Position numbers and translations under genes: made by a program. The notes beneath the pieces were generated by a model. That model saw only the letters and a list, made by a program, of their open reading frames with translations. It made no database searches and was not told the origin of the DNA. From assembly GCA_016795205.1 (NCBI GenBank), contig JAEUHZ010000052.1, positions 31,882-95,881 of the forward strand: a stretch of 64,000 nt of DNA. The letters run 5' to 3'. Numbering within the stretch: position 1 is the stretch's first letter; each line of letters opens with the position of its first letter. Of the stretch, positions 44,187 to 52,427 are shown in pieces. The stretch comes from Planctomycetota bacterium (GTDB taxonomy: Bacteria; Planctomycetota; UBA1135; GCA-002686595).

Positions 44187-44221
44187 CACGAGGCGCGCTG
44201 TCCAAGACAGCGCGCCTCGTG
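44187..44221 (+). terminator. 35-nt perfect hairpin terminator
   Basis: Two 16-base arms (44187-44202 and 44206-44221) are exact reverse complements with a 3-base loop, CAA. It lies 50 bases after the stop of the exported protein gene and 77 bases before the next gene. TTCCC follows rather than a T-tract. This is the strongest hairpin in the window. Confidence 0.75.
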
Positions 44222-44281
44222 CCTTCCCAGCGCGGCTCGCAGGCCGGTGAAACGGCACGAGCGACCGGCCGCTCCGTCGGG

Positions 44282-44287
44282 TAGCCT
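44282..44287 (+). promoter_or_regulatory. TAGCCT -10-like hexamer, 11 nt before start
   Basis: TAGCCT lies eleven bases before the ATG at 44299, heading the cytochrome c operon just after the strong hairpin. No Shine-Dalgarno sequence is visible between. Confidence 0.45.
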
Positions 44288-44298
44288 GCGCGACCGCG

Positions 44299-45579
44299 AT
44301 GCGCGCGCCCCCTTCCGCCCTCCTGGTCCTCGCCGCCGCCTGCACCGCACCCGCGCCGGAGCTCGCGCCACCCGCGGGACAGGCGGCTGCGGGCGACTCC
44401 GCGCCCCCGGCATCCGTCGCGCACTGGGCTGCGCTGGGTGGCCCCGCGGACGGGCCAGCGCCGCAGGCCGCGGTCGCGGACGCGACGCGTGCGCTCTTCG
44501 TCGCGAACTGTGCGCAGTGCCACGGCGAGCAGGGCGACGGCGAGGGCGTTACGCAGCTCGACCGCAAGGCGCGCAGCTTCCTCGAGGGCGGGTTCAGCTA
44601 CGGCAACACCAAGGAAGCGATCCTGCGCTCGATCACGCACGGGATCCCCGGGACTCCGATGCCGCCGTTCGAGAAGGCGTTGTCGCCCGAGCAGTGCGCG
44701 GCGCTCGCCGAGTACGTGATCGCACTGGGGCCGGAGCGCATCGTCGTGGACCCCAGCGAGAGCGAGTTGGTCGTGCGCGACCGACCGGTCGTCGTCTACG
44801 GGAAGCTGCCGGCGCTCTTGGAGGGCGGTCCGGAGATCCCGCGCGGGATCGCGATCGGGACGCCGGACGGGCTGACGTTCGAGTACCGCGCGGACGACGT
44901 GCAGCTCGTGCGCGTGCGCGCGGGGAGCTACTTGAACCGGACGGACTGGGACGGGCGGGGAGGGACGGCGCTCGAGATGCTCGGGAAGGCGGTGTGGAGC
45001 GCCGAGAGCGTGGGAGACGTGGTGCGCTTCAGCGACCCGCAAGACGGCACGGACGGTGCGGCTCCGCCGCGCACGCCCACGCGCTGGCTTGCGTCGGAGG
45101 TCCGCGGCGATGAAGCGTTCCTCGAGTACGAACTGAGATCGCGCACGCCGGACACGGGACCGATCCGCGTGCGCGAAACCGTGCGCGGCTTCCAGTGCGA
45201 ACTGGGTACTGGCTTCATCCGCCGACTCGTCGTCAGCGGAGCATCCGACGCGCACCCAGTGCGTGTCAGCGACTTCGACGGAGTCGCAAGGAACTTCGGA
45301 GCGGCGGAGCGCGGTTCCGGTTCCATCGGGACCGCCGGAGACAGCTCCGCCGACGGACGCACGTCCTGGGGATGTCGGTATGACACGAGTTCGAGTCCGG
45401 CGTTCCTGACGGCACTCGTCGCGAGCGCCCGCGTCGATTCCTTGAGTGGGAACGCTCCTCGAATCGACTTGCGTGCACCGGGCGCCACGGAGATCGCGAT
45501 CATCGTGATCCCGGCCGCCGTCGTCCCTTCGGAGCGCCAGCTCGAGACGTTCTCGCGGATCTTCGGAGGTGTGCTGTGA
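44299..45579 (+). CDS. Cytochrome c domain lipoprotein
   Basis: A 426-residue protein with a signal peptide and lipobox (LAAAC, Cys15). A single cytochrome c domain covers about residues 60-145, with heme motif CAQCH (Cys71, Cys74, His75) and axial Met121 in GTPMPPF. The remaining about 270 residues have no domain I recognise and read as beta-rich. The frame's second half looks slightly less GC-biased than its neighbours. It overlaps the next gene by GTGA, so it likely accepts electrons from the dehydrogenase-like protein encoded there. Confidence 0.8.
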   Translation: MRAPPSALLVLAAACTAPAPELAPPAGQAAAGDSAPPASVAHWAALGGPADGPAPQAAVADATRALFVANCAQCHGEQGDGEGVTQLDRKARSFLEGGFSYGNTKEAILRSITHGIPGTPMPPFEKALSPEQCAALAEYVIALGPERIVVDPSESELVVRDRPVVVYGKLPALLEGGPEIPRGIAIGTPDGLTFEYRADDVQLVRVRAGSYLNRTDWDGRGGTALEMLGKAVWSAESVGDVVRFSDPQDGTDGAAPPRTPTRWLASEVRGDEAFLEYELRSRTPDTGPIRVRETVRGFQCELGTGFIRRLVVSGASDAHPVRVSDFDGVARNFGAAERGSGSIGTAGDSSADGRTSWGCRYDTSSSPAFLTALVASARVDSLSGNAPRIDLRAPGATEIAIIVIPAAVVPSERQLETFSRIFGGVL

Positions 45580-48221
45580 TCGCGCTGACCGCCTGCATCG
45601 CGACCGGACTCTCCCTCTCCGCCGACGAATCCCTCTACTACGCCGTCGACCACCTCGTCGCGCCGAAGGGGTGCGTGGCGGAGGTCGGCGGGATGGACTT
45701 CCTCCCCGATGGGCGGCTCGTCGTCAGCACGCGCCGCGGTCAGGTGTGGATCGTCGAGAACGCGCTGGATCCCGATCCCGCGGCCGCGAAGTTCACGCTC
45801 TACGCGGAAGGTCTGTGGGAGGGCTTGGGACTCAACACGGCCGACGGCGCGATCTTCGTCGTCCAGCGCGGCGAGCTCTCGAAGCTCCTCGACACCGACG
45901 GCGACGGCCGCTGCGACCGCGTCGAGACCGTCTGCGATTCCTGGGGCCTCTCGCCGAACTACCACGAGTTCGCCTTCGGCCTGCCGCGCGACGGCGCGGG
46001 GAACTTCTACGTCTCGCTGAACCTCGGGTTCGGCTCGCCACACTGGTGGCACGGCCAGTCGTACGAGCCCTGGCGGGGTTGGGTGCTTCAGATCGCGCCC
46101 GACGGGACGCTCACGCCGTACGCCAGCGGGTTTCGCTCGCCGTGCGGCATCGCGCTCGACGCGCGCGGACGGTTGCTCGTGACGGACAACCAGGGTGACT
46201 GGGTACCGACGAGCTCGATCGCGCACGTCTTGCCGGGGAAGTTCTACGGCGCGCCGGCCGGCCTGAAGTGGACGGAGGAGTACCGCGCGACGAATGCCGA
46301 ACCGTCGATGACGAACCCGGTCGCGGCGGAACGCACGCCGCCCGCGATCTGGATTCCGTACGGCTGGTCGCGCTCGACGGGCGACCTCGCGCCGTTCCCG
46401 GCGGACCGCCGGCGCTTCGGCTTCGGCGACGAGCAGCTCGCGGTGGCCGAGATGACGAACGGCGCCGTGCTGCGCGCGCACCTCGAGGAAGTCAACGGGC
46501 GCACGCAGGGCGCGATCCTGCCGCTGCGCCGCGGCGTGGGCAGCGCGATCCGTGCCAAGTTCGCGCCCGACGGCACGCTGTTCCTAGGGCTCACGAACCG
46601 CGGCTGGGGCGGGCGCCCCCCGGGGCACGGCATCGCGCGCGTGCGGCCGACGGGGCGCGCGGCGTTCGAGATCGAGCGCGTGCACCTCGTCGAGGACGGC
46701 TTCGAGGTGCGCTTCACCCAGCCGCTCGCGGCGGACGCGCGCGTCGCGCCGTCCGACGTGCTGTTGCGGCGGCACCACTACGACTGGTGGTGGGAGTACG
46801 GCAGCCCCGAGCGCGACCGGCGCGTCTTGCCCGTCGATTCCGTGACGGTGGCGGACGACCGGCGCTCGCTCGTCCTGCGCGCGAGCGAACTCGCGTGCGG
46901 CGCGGTCGCGACCGTCGTGTTGCCGGAGCTGCGCTCGGAATCGGGCGAGCCGCTCCTGCACCCGGAGTTCGCCTACACCGTGAACGAGCTGCCCGGCCGC
47001 GGGCCATGCGCCGAGGCGATCGCGCGCGTCGCGCCGCCGCCGCCAGCGCGCGAAAGCTCCGACCAGGGCTGGCTGCGCTTGTGCTACGCCGACGCGTTCC
47101 AGATGTGGACCGGCGAGGGCTGGCAGCTCGTCGACGTCGACCTCGACGCGGCCGATCCCACGCGGCTCGCGACGCGCGAGGGCGTCGGCGCGCTCGTCAG
47201 CCCCTCGACGTGGAAGGGCGGCGGAGCGCCGCCTTCCTTCGCGACGCGCCTCGCGTTCGGCGATTTCCGGCTGCGCTTCGACTTCCTCCTGCCCCAGGGC
47301 GGACGCGCGATGCTGCGGCTCCTCGGGCGCTACGACCTGCTGCTCGCCGCGACCAGCGACGAGCGCGCGACCTCGCTCGACTCGTGCGGCGCGCTGCTCT
47401 TCGCGGACGGGACCGGTCGCGCGCCGCTGAATCCCGGCTTCCGGACGCCGGGCGAGTGGCACCAGATGGACCTCACGTTCCGCGCGCCACGCTTCGATGC
47501 GACGGGGAAGAAGATCGCCAACGCGCGCGTCGTGCGCGCGCTGGTCGACGACGTGCTGCTCCACGAGGAGGTCGAGCTCCCCGGTCCCGGTGCGGCACGG
47601 TCGGACGAGCTGCCCGTCGGGCCGATCGTGTTCTCCGCGACGGGCGCGGGGCAAGTCGCGCTGAACTCGATCCGCATCAAGCCGACCGAGGTCGACCCGC
47701 CGGGCGGCGGCTGGCGCCTGCTGGCGGACGACGAGGACCTCGCGGGCTGGCGCGTGAGCGGCGGCGCGACGGCAACGAACGAGGACGGCGAGCTCGTGCT
47801 GGGCGGCGCCCAGGGCGCGCTCCTCAGCGCGGAGGAGTTCGGGGACGTCGAGGTCGCCTGCCGGGTCAAGGTCAGCTCGAGTGGCCAGTCGGGATTGTGG
47901 CTGCGCGCCAGCGCCGCGGACGGCGCGCTCGCGGGGTACTGCGTGCGCATCAACGCCGACGCGCCGCTCGCGGAGTACACGGGCTCGCTCGCGGGTTTCA
48001 CGGCGCTGCGCGTGCAGCTCGTGGGGCCCGAGACGTGGGCCTGGCTCCACGCCTCCGCGCGCGAGGAGGCCGGCGGCACGCGCGTGCGCGTCACGTTGAA
48101 CGGCGTCGAGGTCGCGAACGTGCTCGACACGCGCGCCGACCGGCCGAAGCGCGGCGCGATCGCGCTCGAGCAGCACCACGACGGCTCGCGCGCGGTGTTC
48201 GAGGGCTTGCGCGCCCGATGA
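45576..48221 (+). CDS. Propeller dehydrogenase-like protein with DUF1080-type domains
   Basis: An 881-residue exported protein, GTG start in the overlap, with GGAGGT 45565-45570 upstream. The N-terminal about 350 residues match the glucose/sorbosone-dehydrogenase-like propeller of planctomycetes (GGMDFLPDGRLVVSTRRGQV, GFRSPCGIALDARGRLLVTD). About residues 490-700 and 710-880 are two LamG/DUF1080-like beta domains (WRLLADDEDLAGWRVSGGA; GQSGLWLRASAADGALAGY). Related proteins are often called putative membrane-bound dehydrogenases. With the upstream cytochrome it likely oxidises a sugar in the periplasm. Confidence 0.82.
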   Translation: MIALTACIATGLSLSADESLYYAVDHLVAPKGCVAEVGGMDFLPDGRLVVSTRRGQVWIVENALDPDPAAAKFTLYAEGLWEGLGLNTADGAIFVVQRGELSKLLDTDGDGRCDRVETVCDSWGLSPNYHEFAFGLPRDGAGNFYVSLNLGFGSPHWWHGQSYEPWRGWVLQIAPDGTLTPYASGFRSPCGIALDARGRLLVTDNQGDWVPTSSIAHVLPGKFYGAPAGLKWTEEYRATNAEPSMTNPVAAERTPPAIWIPYGWSRSTGDLAPFPADRRRFGFGDEQLAVAEMTNGAVLRAHLEEVNGRTQGAILPLRRGVGSAIRAKFAPDGTLFLGLTNRGWGGRPPGHGIARVRPTGRAAFEIERVHLVEDGFEVRFTQPLAADARVAPSDVLLRRHHYDWWWEYGSPERDRRVLPVDSVTVADDRRSLVLRASELACGAVATVVLPELRSESGEPLLHPEFAYTVNELPGRGPCAEAIARVAPPPPARESSDQGWLRLCYADAFQMWTGEGWQLVDVDLDAADPTRLATREGVGALVSPSTWKGGGAPPSFATRLAFGDFRLRFDFLLPQGGRAMLRLLGRYDLLLAATSDERATSLDSCGALLFADGTGRAPLNPGFRTPGEWHQMDLTFRAPRFDATGKKIANARVVRALVDDVLLHEEVELPGPGAARSDELPVGPIVFSATGAGQVALNSIRIKPTEVDPPGGGWRLLADDEDLAGWRVSGGATATNEDGELVLGGAQGALLSAEEFGDVEVACRVKVSSSGQSGLWLRASAADGALAGYCVRINADAPLAEYTGSLAGFTALRVQLVGPETWAWLHASAREEAGGTRVRVTLNGVEVANVLDTRADRPKRGAIALEQHHDGSRAVFEGLRAR

Positions 48222-49072
48222 AGCTCGTGCGCTTCGGACCGGCGGGCCGCGAGCGTCCGGGCGTGCTCCTCCCGGACGGCGCGCGCCTCGACTGCTCGGA
48301 CTTCGGGCTCGACTGGGGCGAGGCGTTCTTCGCGAGCGACGGGCTGCCGCGCCTCGTGGCCTGGCTCGACCAGCACGCCGCGCGCGCGCCGCGGGTCGAT
48401 GCCGCGGAGCGCGCCGGACCGCCGGTCGCGCGCCCCTCGAAGATCGTGGGGATCGGGCTCAACTACCGCGACCACGCCGCGGAGATGGGCGTCGCGGAAC
48501 CCCGTGAGCCGGTGCTGTTCCAGAAGGCGTCCAGCGCGCTGGCCGGACCGTTCGACGAGCTCGTGATCCCGCCCGGGGCGACCAAGCTCGACTGGGAGGT
48601 CGAGCTCTCCGTCGTGATCGGCCGCGCGGCGCGCCACGTCGAGCCGCAGCACGCGCTCGAGCACGTGTTCGGCTACGCGCTGGCCTGTGACTACAGCGAA
48701 CGCGCTTGGCAGAAGGAGCGCGGCGGCCAGTTCACGAAGGGCAAGAGTTTCGACGGCGCGTTCCCGCTGGGGCCGTGGCTGGTCACGGGCGACGAGCTCG
48801 CCGATCCGCAGGACGTGGAGCTGTCCCTCTCCGTGAACGGCGCGGACTGCCAGCGTGGCTCGACGCGCGGGATGATCTTCGGCGTCGCCCAGCTCGTGGC
48901 GTACGTCTCGCAGTTCATGACGCTGGAACCGGGCGACGTGCTCACGACGGGCACGCCCGCGGGCGTCGGGCTCGGGCGGCGGCCGCCGCGCTTCCTGGTC
49001 GCGGGCGACGAGGTCCGGCTCCAGGGCTCTGGGCTGGGCGCTCAGCGCCAGCGCGTGCGCGCCCGGGGCTGA
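48218..49072 (+). CDS. Fumarylacetoacetate hydrolase family protein
   Basis: A 284-residue FAH-family enzyme. ATG start inside the stop of the propeller gene (ATGA). Motifs are IVGIGLNYRDHAAEM (about residues 76-90), EPVLFQKASSALAG, and DWEVELSVVIG with metal-binding Glu127 and Glu129; Asp158 (ACDYSERAWQ) is the third probable ligand. The end, GDVLTTGTPAGVGLG, is typical. Members cleave C-C bonds or isomerise keto-acids of aromatic or sugar-acid breakdown. A role in handling a product of the upstream dehydrogenase is inferred from operon position. Confidence 0.87.
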   Translation: MKLVRFGPAGRERPGVLLPDGARLDCSDFGLDWGEAFFASDGLPRLVAWLDQHAARAPRVDAAERAGPPVARPSKIVGIGLNYRDHAAEMGVAEPREPVLFQKASSALAGPFDELVIPPGATKLDWEVELSVVIGRAARHVEPQHALEHVFGYALACDYSERAWQKERGGQFTKGKSFDGAFPLGPWLVTGDELADPQDVELSLSVNGADCQRGSTRGMIFGVAQLVAYVSQFMTLEPGDVLTTGTPAGVGLGRRPPRFLVAGDEVRLQGSGLGAQRQRVRARG

Positions 49073-49074
49073 GT

Positions 49075-49099
49075 ACCTGGAGCAGAGCACCTGGAGCAG
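49075..49099. repeat. Two 11-bp direct repeats upstream of a lipoprotein gene
   Basis: ACCTGGAGCAG occurs at 49075-49085 and again at 49089-49099, spaced 14 bases apart in register, just before a TATTGT box. It may be a regulator site or a short tandem duplication. Confidence 0.35.
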
Positions 49100-49114
49100 G
49101 CGCCGCCGCGCGGC

Positions 49115-49120
49115 TATTGT
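49115..49120 (+). promoter_or_regulatory. TATTGT -10-like hexamer, 8 nt before start
   Basis: TATTGT ends eight bases before the ATG at 49129 and lacks an intervening ribosome site. It is the most AT-rich six bases in the area and suggests a separate, leaderless transcript. Confidence 0.5.
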
Positions 49121-49128
49121 CGCCGTCG

Positions 49129-49740
49129 ATGAACCGCGCCGCTGTGCTCGTCCTGCTGCTCTCCACCGGCTGCGTCTCCCACCCCGAGCGCCCGGCGCCC
49201 CGCGCCTCGGTCGCGGTCGCACCGCCGACGTTGGCGGAGCAGGCTGCAGCCCAGGAGGCCGCGACCCGACCCGGCCGCGAGCACAAGGCGCTCGACGTCC
49301 TGGTGGGCGCCTGGACCGCGAGCAACGTGGCGGTCGACGAGCGCGGGAACGAGAGCGACGCCGTGCCGGGGCGGGCGGCGATCGGCTGGACGCTCGGCGG
49401 GCGCTACCTGCGGATCGACGCCAGCCTCGATCTGCCCGGCGGCGCGTCGCATCTCTCGAGCGGCTTCCTGGGCTACGACCGCGTCACGCAGGAGTACCAG
49501 TGGCTCATGGTCTCCGACCTGTCGACCGGCATGGGGGTCGCACGCGGCCGCGGCGACGTGTCGCGCGGCGGTGTGCGCTTCGTGCTCGACATCGTCGAGC
49601 CACGCACGGGCACGATCGCGCGGGCGACCAGCGTGTTGCGCGCGCCGAGCCCCGACCACCTCGTCCTGGAGATCGTCGGGCCCGACGCCGCCGGGCTCGA
49701 GCGCGTGCTGCGCCGCACGCACTATCGCCGCGCGGGCTGA
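49129..49740 (+). CDS. DUF1579-like lipoprotein
   Basis: A 203-residue protein with signal peptide and lipobox (LLSTGC, Cys about residue 15). The mature part resembles DUF1579: HKALDVLVGAWTASNVAVD (about 52-70), GWTLGGRYLRID and FLGYDRVTQEYQWLMVSD, and a C-terminal RVLRRTHYRRAG. Function unknown; the fold is a small beta-barrel. It has its own TATTGT box, and two 11-bp direct repeats lie upstream. A 7-bp inverted repeat (49748-49754 / 49785-49791) lies in the convergent gap after it. Confidence 0.72.
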   Translation: MNRAAVLVLLLSTGCVSHPERPAPRASVAVAPPTLAEQAAAQEAATRPGREHKALDVLVGAWTASNVAVDERGNESDAVPGRAAIGWTLGGRYLRIDASLDLPGGASHLSSGFLGYDRVTQEYQWLMVSDLSTGMGVARGRGDVSRGGVRFVLDIVEPRTGTIARATSVLRAPSPDHLVLEIVGPDAAGLERVLRRTHYRRAG

Positions 49741-49798
49741 GGCGCGTGCCTGGCTCGGCCCGCAACCGTCGAGTTGAGGCGCGCGCCAGGCCCGCTCC

Positions 49799-50581
49799 TC
49801 AACTGGCGAGCACGAACTCGCGCCGGGAGAGGCGCCAGGCGCCGGCCAGCAGGGCGCCGAGCGTGAGGCAGCCCAGGACCGCGGCGGAGGTCGTGCCTTC
49901 GAGCAGTCCGGCGCCGGTGAACCCCTCGAACTGGGCCCAGGCGGGTGAGGCGTGCTGGGCGAGCAGGCTGCGCAGGTGGAACTGCACGGTCAGGACCTGG
50001 TTCTTCCCGGGCAGGTTCGCGAGGAAGCCCTCGACCGCGAAGGCGTAGGCCAGCCCGACCACGATCGGATTCTTGACGAAGCAGCCCAGGGCCGCGGCCA
50101 AGGCGGAGTACACGAGCCCGCCGGCGAGCGTCGCGCAGAGCAGCGGCGCGCCGATGCCCCACTCGAGCGGCTGGCCCGCGCCGCGCGCCAAGGCCGCAGC
50201 CTGGAGGAACAGGCCGACGCCGAGGCCCAGCATCGCCGTGAGCAAGAGCGCGCTGGCCGCCCAGCGTCCAAGCAGCAGCGAGGCGCGCGGCATCGGCCGC
50301 GTGAAGAGGTAGGTCAGCGTGCGGTCCTCGACCTCGTCCGCGATGGCGGCCGACCCGGACACGAGCCCGACCAGCGGCACCACGAGCTGCAGGACGAAGA
50401 TCCAGCCCACGGCGATGGCGATCTCGCCCGGCGCATTGCTGCTGTTCAGGCGGCCCGCCAGCCAAGCGACCAGCGCGGGCGCCAGCGCCAGGAGCAGCAC
50501 GATCAACGTGCGGCGCGAGCGCAGGAGCCGCGGCAGGTGCATCGCAGCGTGCAGTGCGCTGGCCTGGAGCAGCCGGATCAC
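49799..50581 (-). CDS. ABC-2/NosY-type permease 2
   Basis: A 260-residue membrane protein with about six spans, opening MIRLLQASALHAAMHLPRLLRSRRT. The motif SAAIADEVEDRTLTYLFTRP after span 2 is that of ABC-2 export permeases, as in NosY-type proteins. GTG start in the overlap with the upstream ATPase gene; last gene of the eight-gene minus-strand operon. The exported substrate is unknown. Confidence 0.82.
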   Translation of the reverse strand: MIRLLQASALHAAMHLPRLLRSRRTLIVLLLALAPALVAWLAGRLNSSNAPGEIAIAVGWIFVLQLVVPLVGLVSGSAAIADEVEDRTLTYLFTRPMPRASLLLGRWAASALLLTAMLGLGVGLFLQAAALARGAGQPLEWGIGAPLLCATLAGGLVYSALAAALGCFVKNPIVVGLAYAFAVEGFLANLPGKNQVLTVQFHLRSLLAQHASPAWAQFEGFTGAGLLEGTTSAAVLGCLTLGALLAGAWRLSRREFVLAS

Positions 50582-51507
50582 CGCGCCCCTCCCACGAGCT
50601 CGTCGAACAAGGCGTCGAGGCTGGCGTCGGCGATCGCCAGCCGGCGCACGCCGGCGCGCACCTCGGCCGCCAGTGCGGGCAGGCGCGTCTCGAGCTCGGC
50701 CAGATCGCGCGTCTCGACCTCCAGCGCGCCGTCCTCGCCCACTCGCACGGCGCTGACGCCGTCGAGCGTGAGCAGGGCGCGCGCCAGCCGCTTGGGGTCG
50801 CGCGCGCGGATCGCCACGCGCCGTGGGCGGCGGTCGAGCAGCGCGCGGATGTCGCGCGCCGAACCCTGTGCCAGGACACGGCCGCGGTGGAGGAGCAGCA
50901 CGGTGCGCGTCAGCTCCTCGACCTCGTGCAGCACGTGGCTCGAGACCAGGACGTGCGCGCCGTGGGCCGCGAGCTCGCGGAACAGCTCCAGGGCAGCGCG
51001 CCGTGCCAGGGGATCGAGGCCGTTGAGGGGCTCGTCGAGCACGACGAACTCGGGGTCGTGCGCGATGGCCTGCGCGATGCGCACGCGTTGGCGCATGCCC
51101 TTGCTGAAGCCCGCGACGCGGCGATCGGCCGCGGACTCGAGCTGCACCCGGCGCAGCGCGCGGTCAGCCCGGTCGCGCGCCTCGGCGCGCGGGAAGCCGC
51201 TGGCGCGCAACAGGAACTCGAGCGTTCCCCGGGCCGTGAGGTCGCCCCACAGGGCGTCCTGCTGCGGCGAGAAGCCCAGGCGCCGGTACAGGCGCGCATT
51301 GGCGAAGGGGACCTCGGACAGCACGCGGATCGAGCCGCGCGAGGGCTTGAGCTCGCCCACGAGGAGCTTCAGGAAGGTCGACTTGCCCGCGCCGTTCGCG
51401 CCCAAGAGACCCACGATGCCGCCCTCGATCGTGACCGAGACGTCGGACACGCCCACGACGTCACCGTACCAGCGGCCCAGCTCGCGCGCCTCGACGACCG
51501 CGCTCAC
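50578..51507 (-). CDS. ABC transporter ATPase 2
   Basis: A 309-residue ATPase with Walker A GANGAGKST (36-44), signature FSKGMRQR (about 134-141), Walker B FVVLDEP and the switch His in SSHVLHEVEE. After about residue 220 a short C-terminal regulatory domain follows. GTG start in the overlap with the permease gene upstream, and its stop overlaps the next permease start. It pairs with the permease at 49799-50581. Confidence 0.87.
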   Translation of the reverse strand: MSAVVEARELGRWYGDVVGVSDVSVTIEGGIVGLLGANGAGKSTFLKLLVGELKPSRGSIRVLSEVPFANARLYRRLGFSPQQDALWGDLTARGTLEFLLRASGFPRAEARDRADRALRRVQLESAADRRVAGFSKGMRQRVRIAQAIAHDPEFVVLDEPLNGLDPLARRAALELFRELAAHGAHVLVSSHVLHEVEELTRTVLLLHRGRVLAQGSARDIRALLDRRPRRVAIRARDPKRLARALLTLDGVSAVRVGEDGALEVETRDLAELETRLPALAAEVRAGVRRLAIADASLDALFDELVGGAR

Positions 51508-52427
51508 TGCACGGCCTCCATGCGGCGCACGCGCCAGGCGATCACGGCACAGGACACCACGAACCAGGCGGCGATCGAGACGTACGCCAGGTCCGCATCC
51601 CAGCGCCCGCGCACGGCGCGCACGTCGAACACGTGCTCCGCGATCTTGCCCCAAGCCATCGAAGGCGACAGCGCGCGCCAGGCTGCGGTCTTGTTGAGCT
51701 GGGCCAGCAGTGCGGCGAGCGCGCCCGCGCCCAGCACGACGCCGAACGTGACGGCCAGCGCGTAGGCCTTGCGCGTCGCCAGGCACGAGGCCGCCAGCAC
51801 GATCGTGCCGATCGACACGACCCAGGCCGCGCCGTACAGCAAGGCCTTCCAGATCACGTCGCCCTCCAGCCGCACGAAGGACCACTCGGGTGAGGCGAGC
51901 GTGGCGACCGAGCACACGACCAGCGTGGGCGCCAAGGCCCCCAATGCTCCAAACGTCGCGACGATCAGGAAGCGGCCCAGCACGTAGCCCCAACGGGTGA
52001 GCGGCCGCGCGAAGAGCAGGAGGTGCGCGCCGCTGCGGCGGTCCTCGGCCACGAGGCCCGCCCCATACCAGGCCACGAGCAGCAGCGAGAAGGCCGACAT
52101 GGACAGGTGGAACAGCGCGATCTGCTTGCGGACCGCCAGCGCCTCGGCGGCCGCGTCCCGCATCATCGAGCCCGCCATCTGCCCGATCACGCTGTCACCG
52201 CCCAGCGCCTCGGGCGTGGTGCCCTGCTCCAGCGCGTAGCGCGTGTAGACCACGAACGAGAAGATCACGGTCGCGATCGCCGGCGGCGCGAGCAGCAAGA
52301 CCAGCGCGAGCCGGCGGCGGAACGCCACGCGCATCCCGGCTTTCCACAGCGCGATCGGCGCGCGCGGATTCGCGCGCAGCGTGCCCGCGAAGGGGCGGTA
52401 GACCTCCAGGTGCGTCTCGGCTTTCAC
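51504..52427 (-). CDS. ABC-2-type permease 1
   Basis: A 307-residue membrane protein with about six spans and a cytoplasmic N-terminus (MKAETHLEVYRPFAGTLRAN). The GAGLVAEDRRSGAHLLLFARP segment is the typical ABC-2 region between spans 2 and 3. A large extracytoplasmic loop follows span 1. GTG start overlaps the stop of the upstream ATPase, and it pairs with that ATPase. Confidence 0.82.
   Translation of the reverse strand: MKAETHLEVYRPFAGTLRANPRAPIALWKAGMRVAFRRRLALVLLLAPPAIATVIFSFVVYTRYALEQGTTPEALGGDSVIGQMAGSMMRDAAAEALAVRKQIALFHLSMSAFSLLLVAWYGAGLVAEDRRSGAHLLLFARPLTRWGYVLGRFLIVATFGALGALAPTLVVCSVATLASPEWSFVRLEGDVIWKALLYGAAWVVSIGTIVLAASCLATRKAYALAVTFGVVLGAGALAALLAQLNKTAAWRALSPSMAWGKIAEHVFDVRAVRGRWDADLAYVSIAAWFVVSCAVIAWRVRRMEAVQ

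Noticed and set aside
40264..45255. A 1663-codon open frame on the minus strand
   Set aside because: It is Arg/Ala/Gly-rich with no domain, and lies antisense to htpG, the DUF885 gene frame and two exported-protein genes that have clear families. Such long open shadows are expected in very GC-rich DNA.
49748..49791. 7-bp inverted repeat as a strong terminator
   Set aside because: GCCTGGC/GCCAGGC is perfect but has a 30-base loop, so it is too weak to list as a feature.
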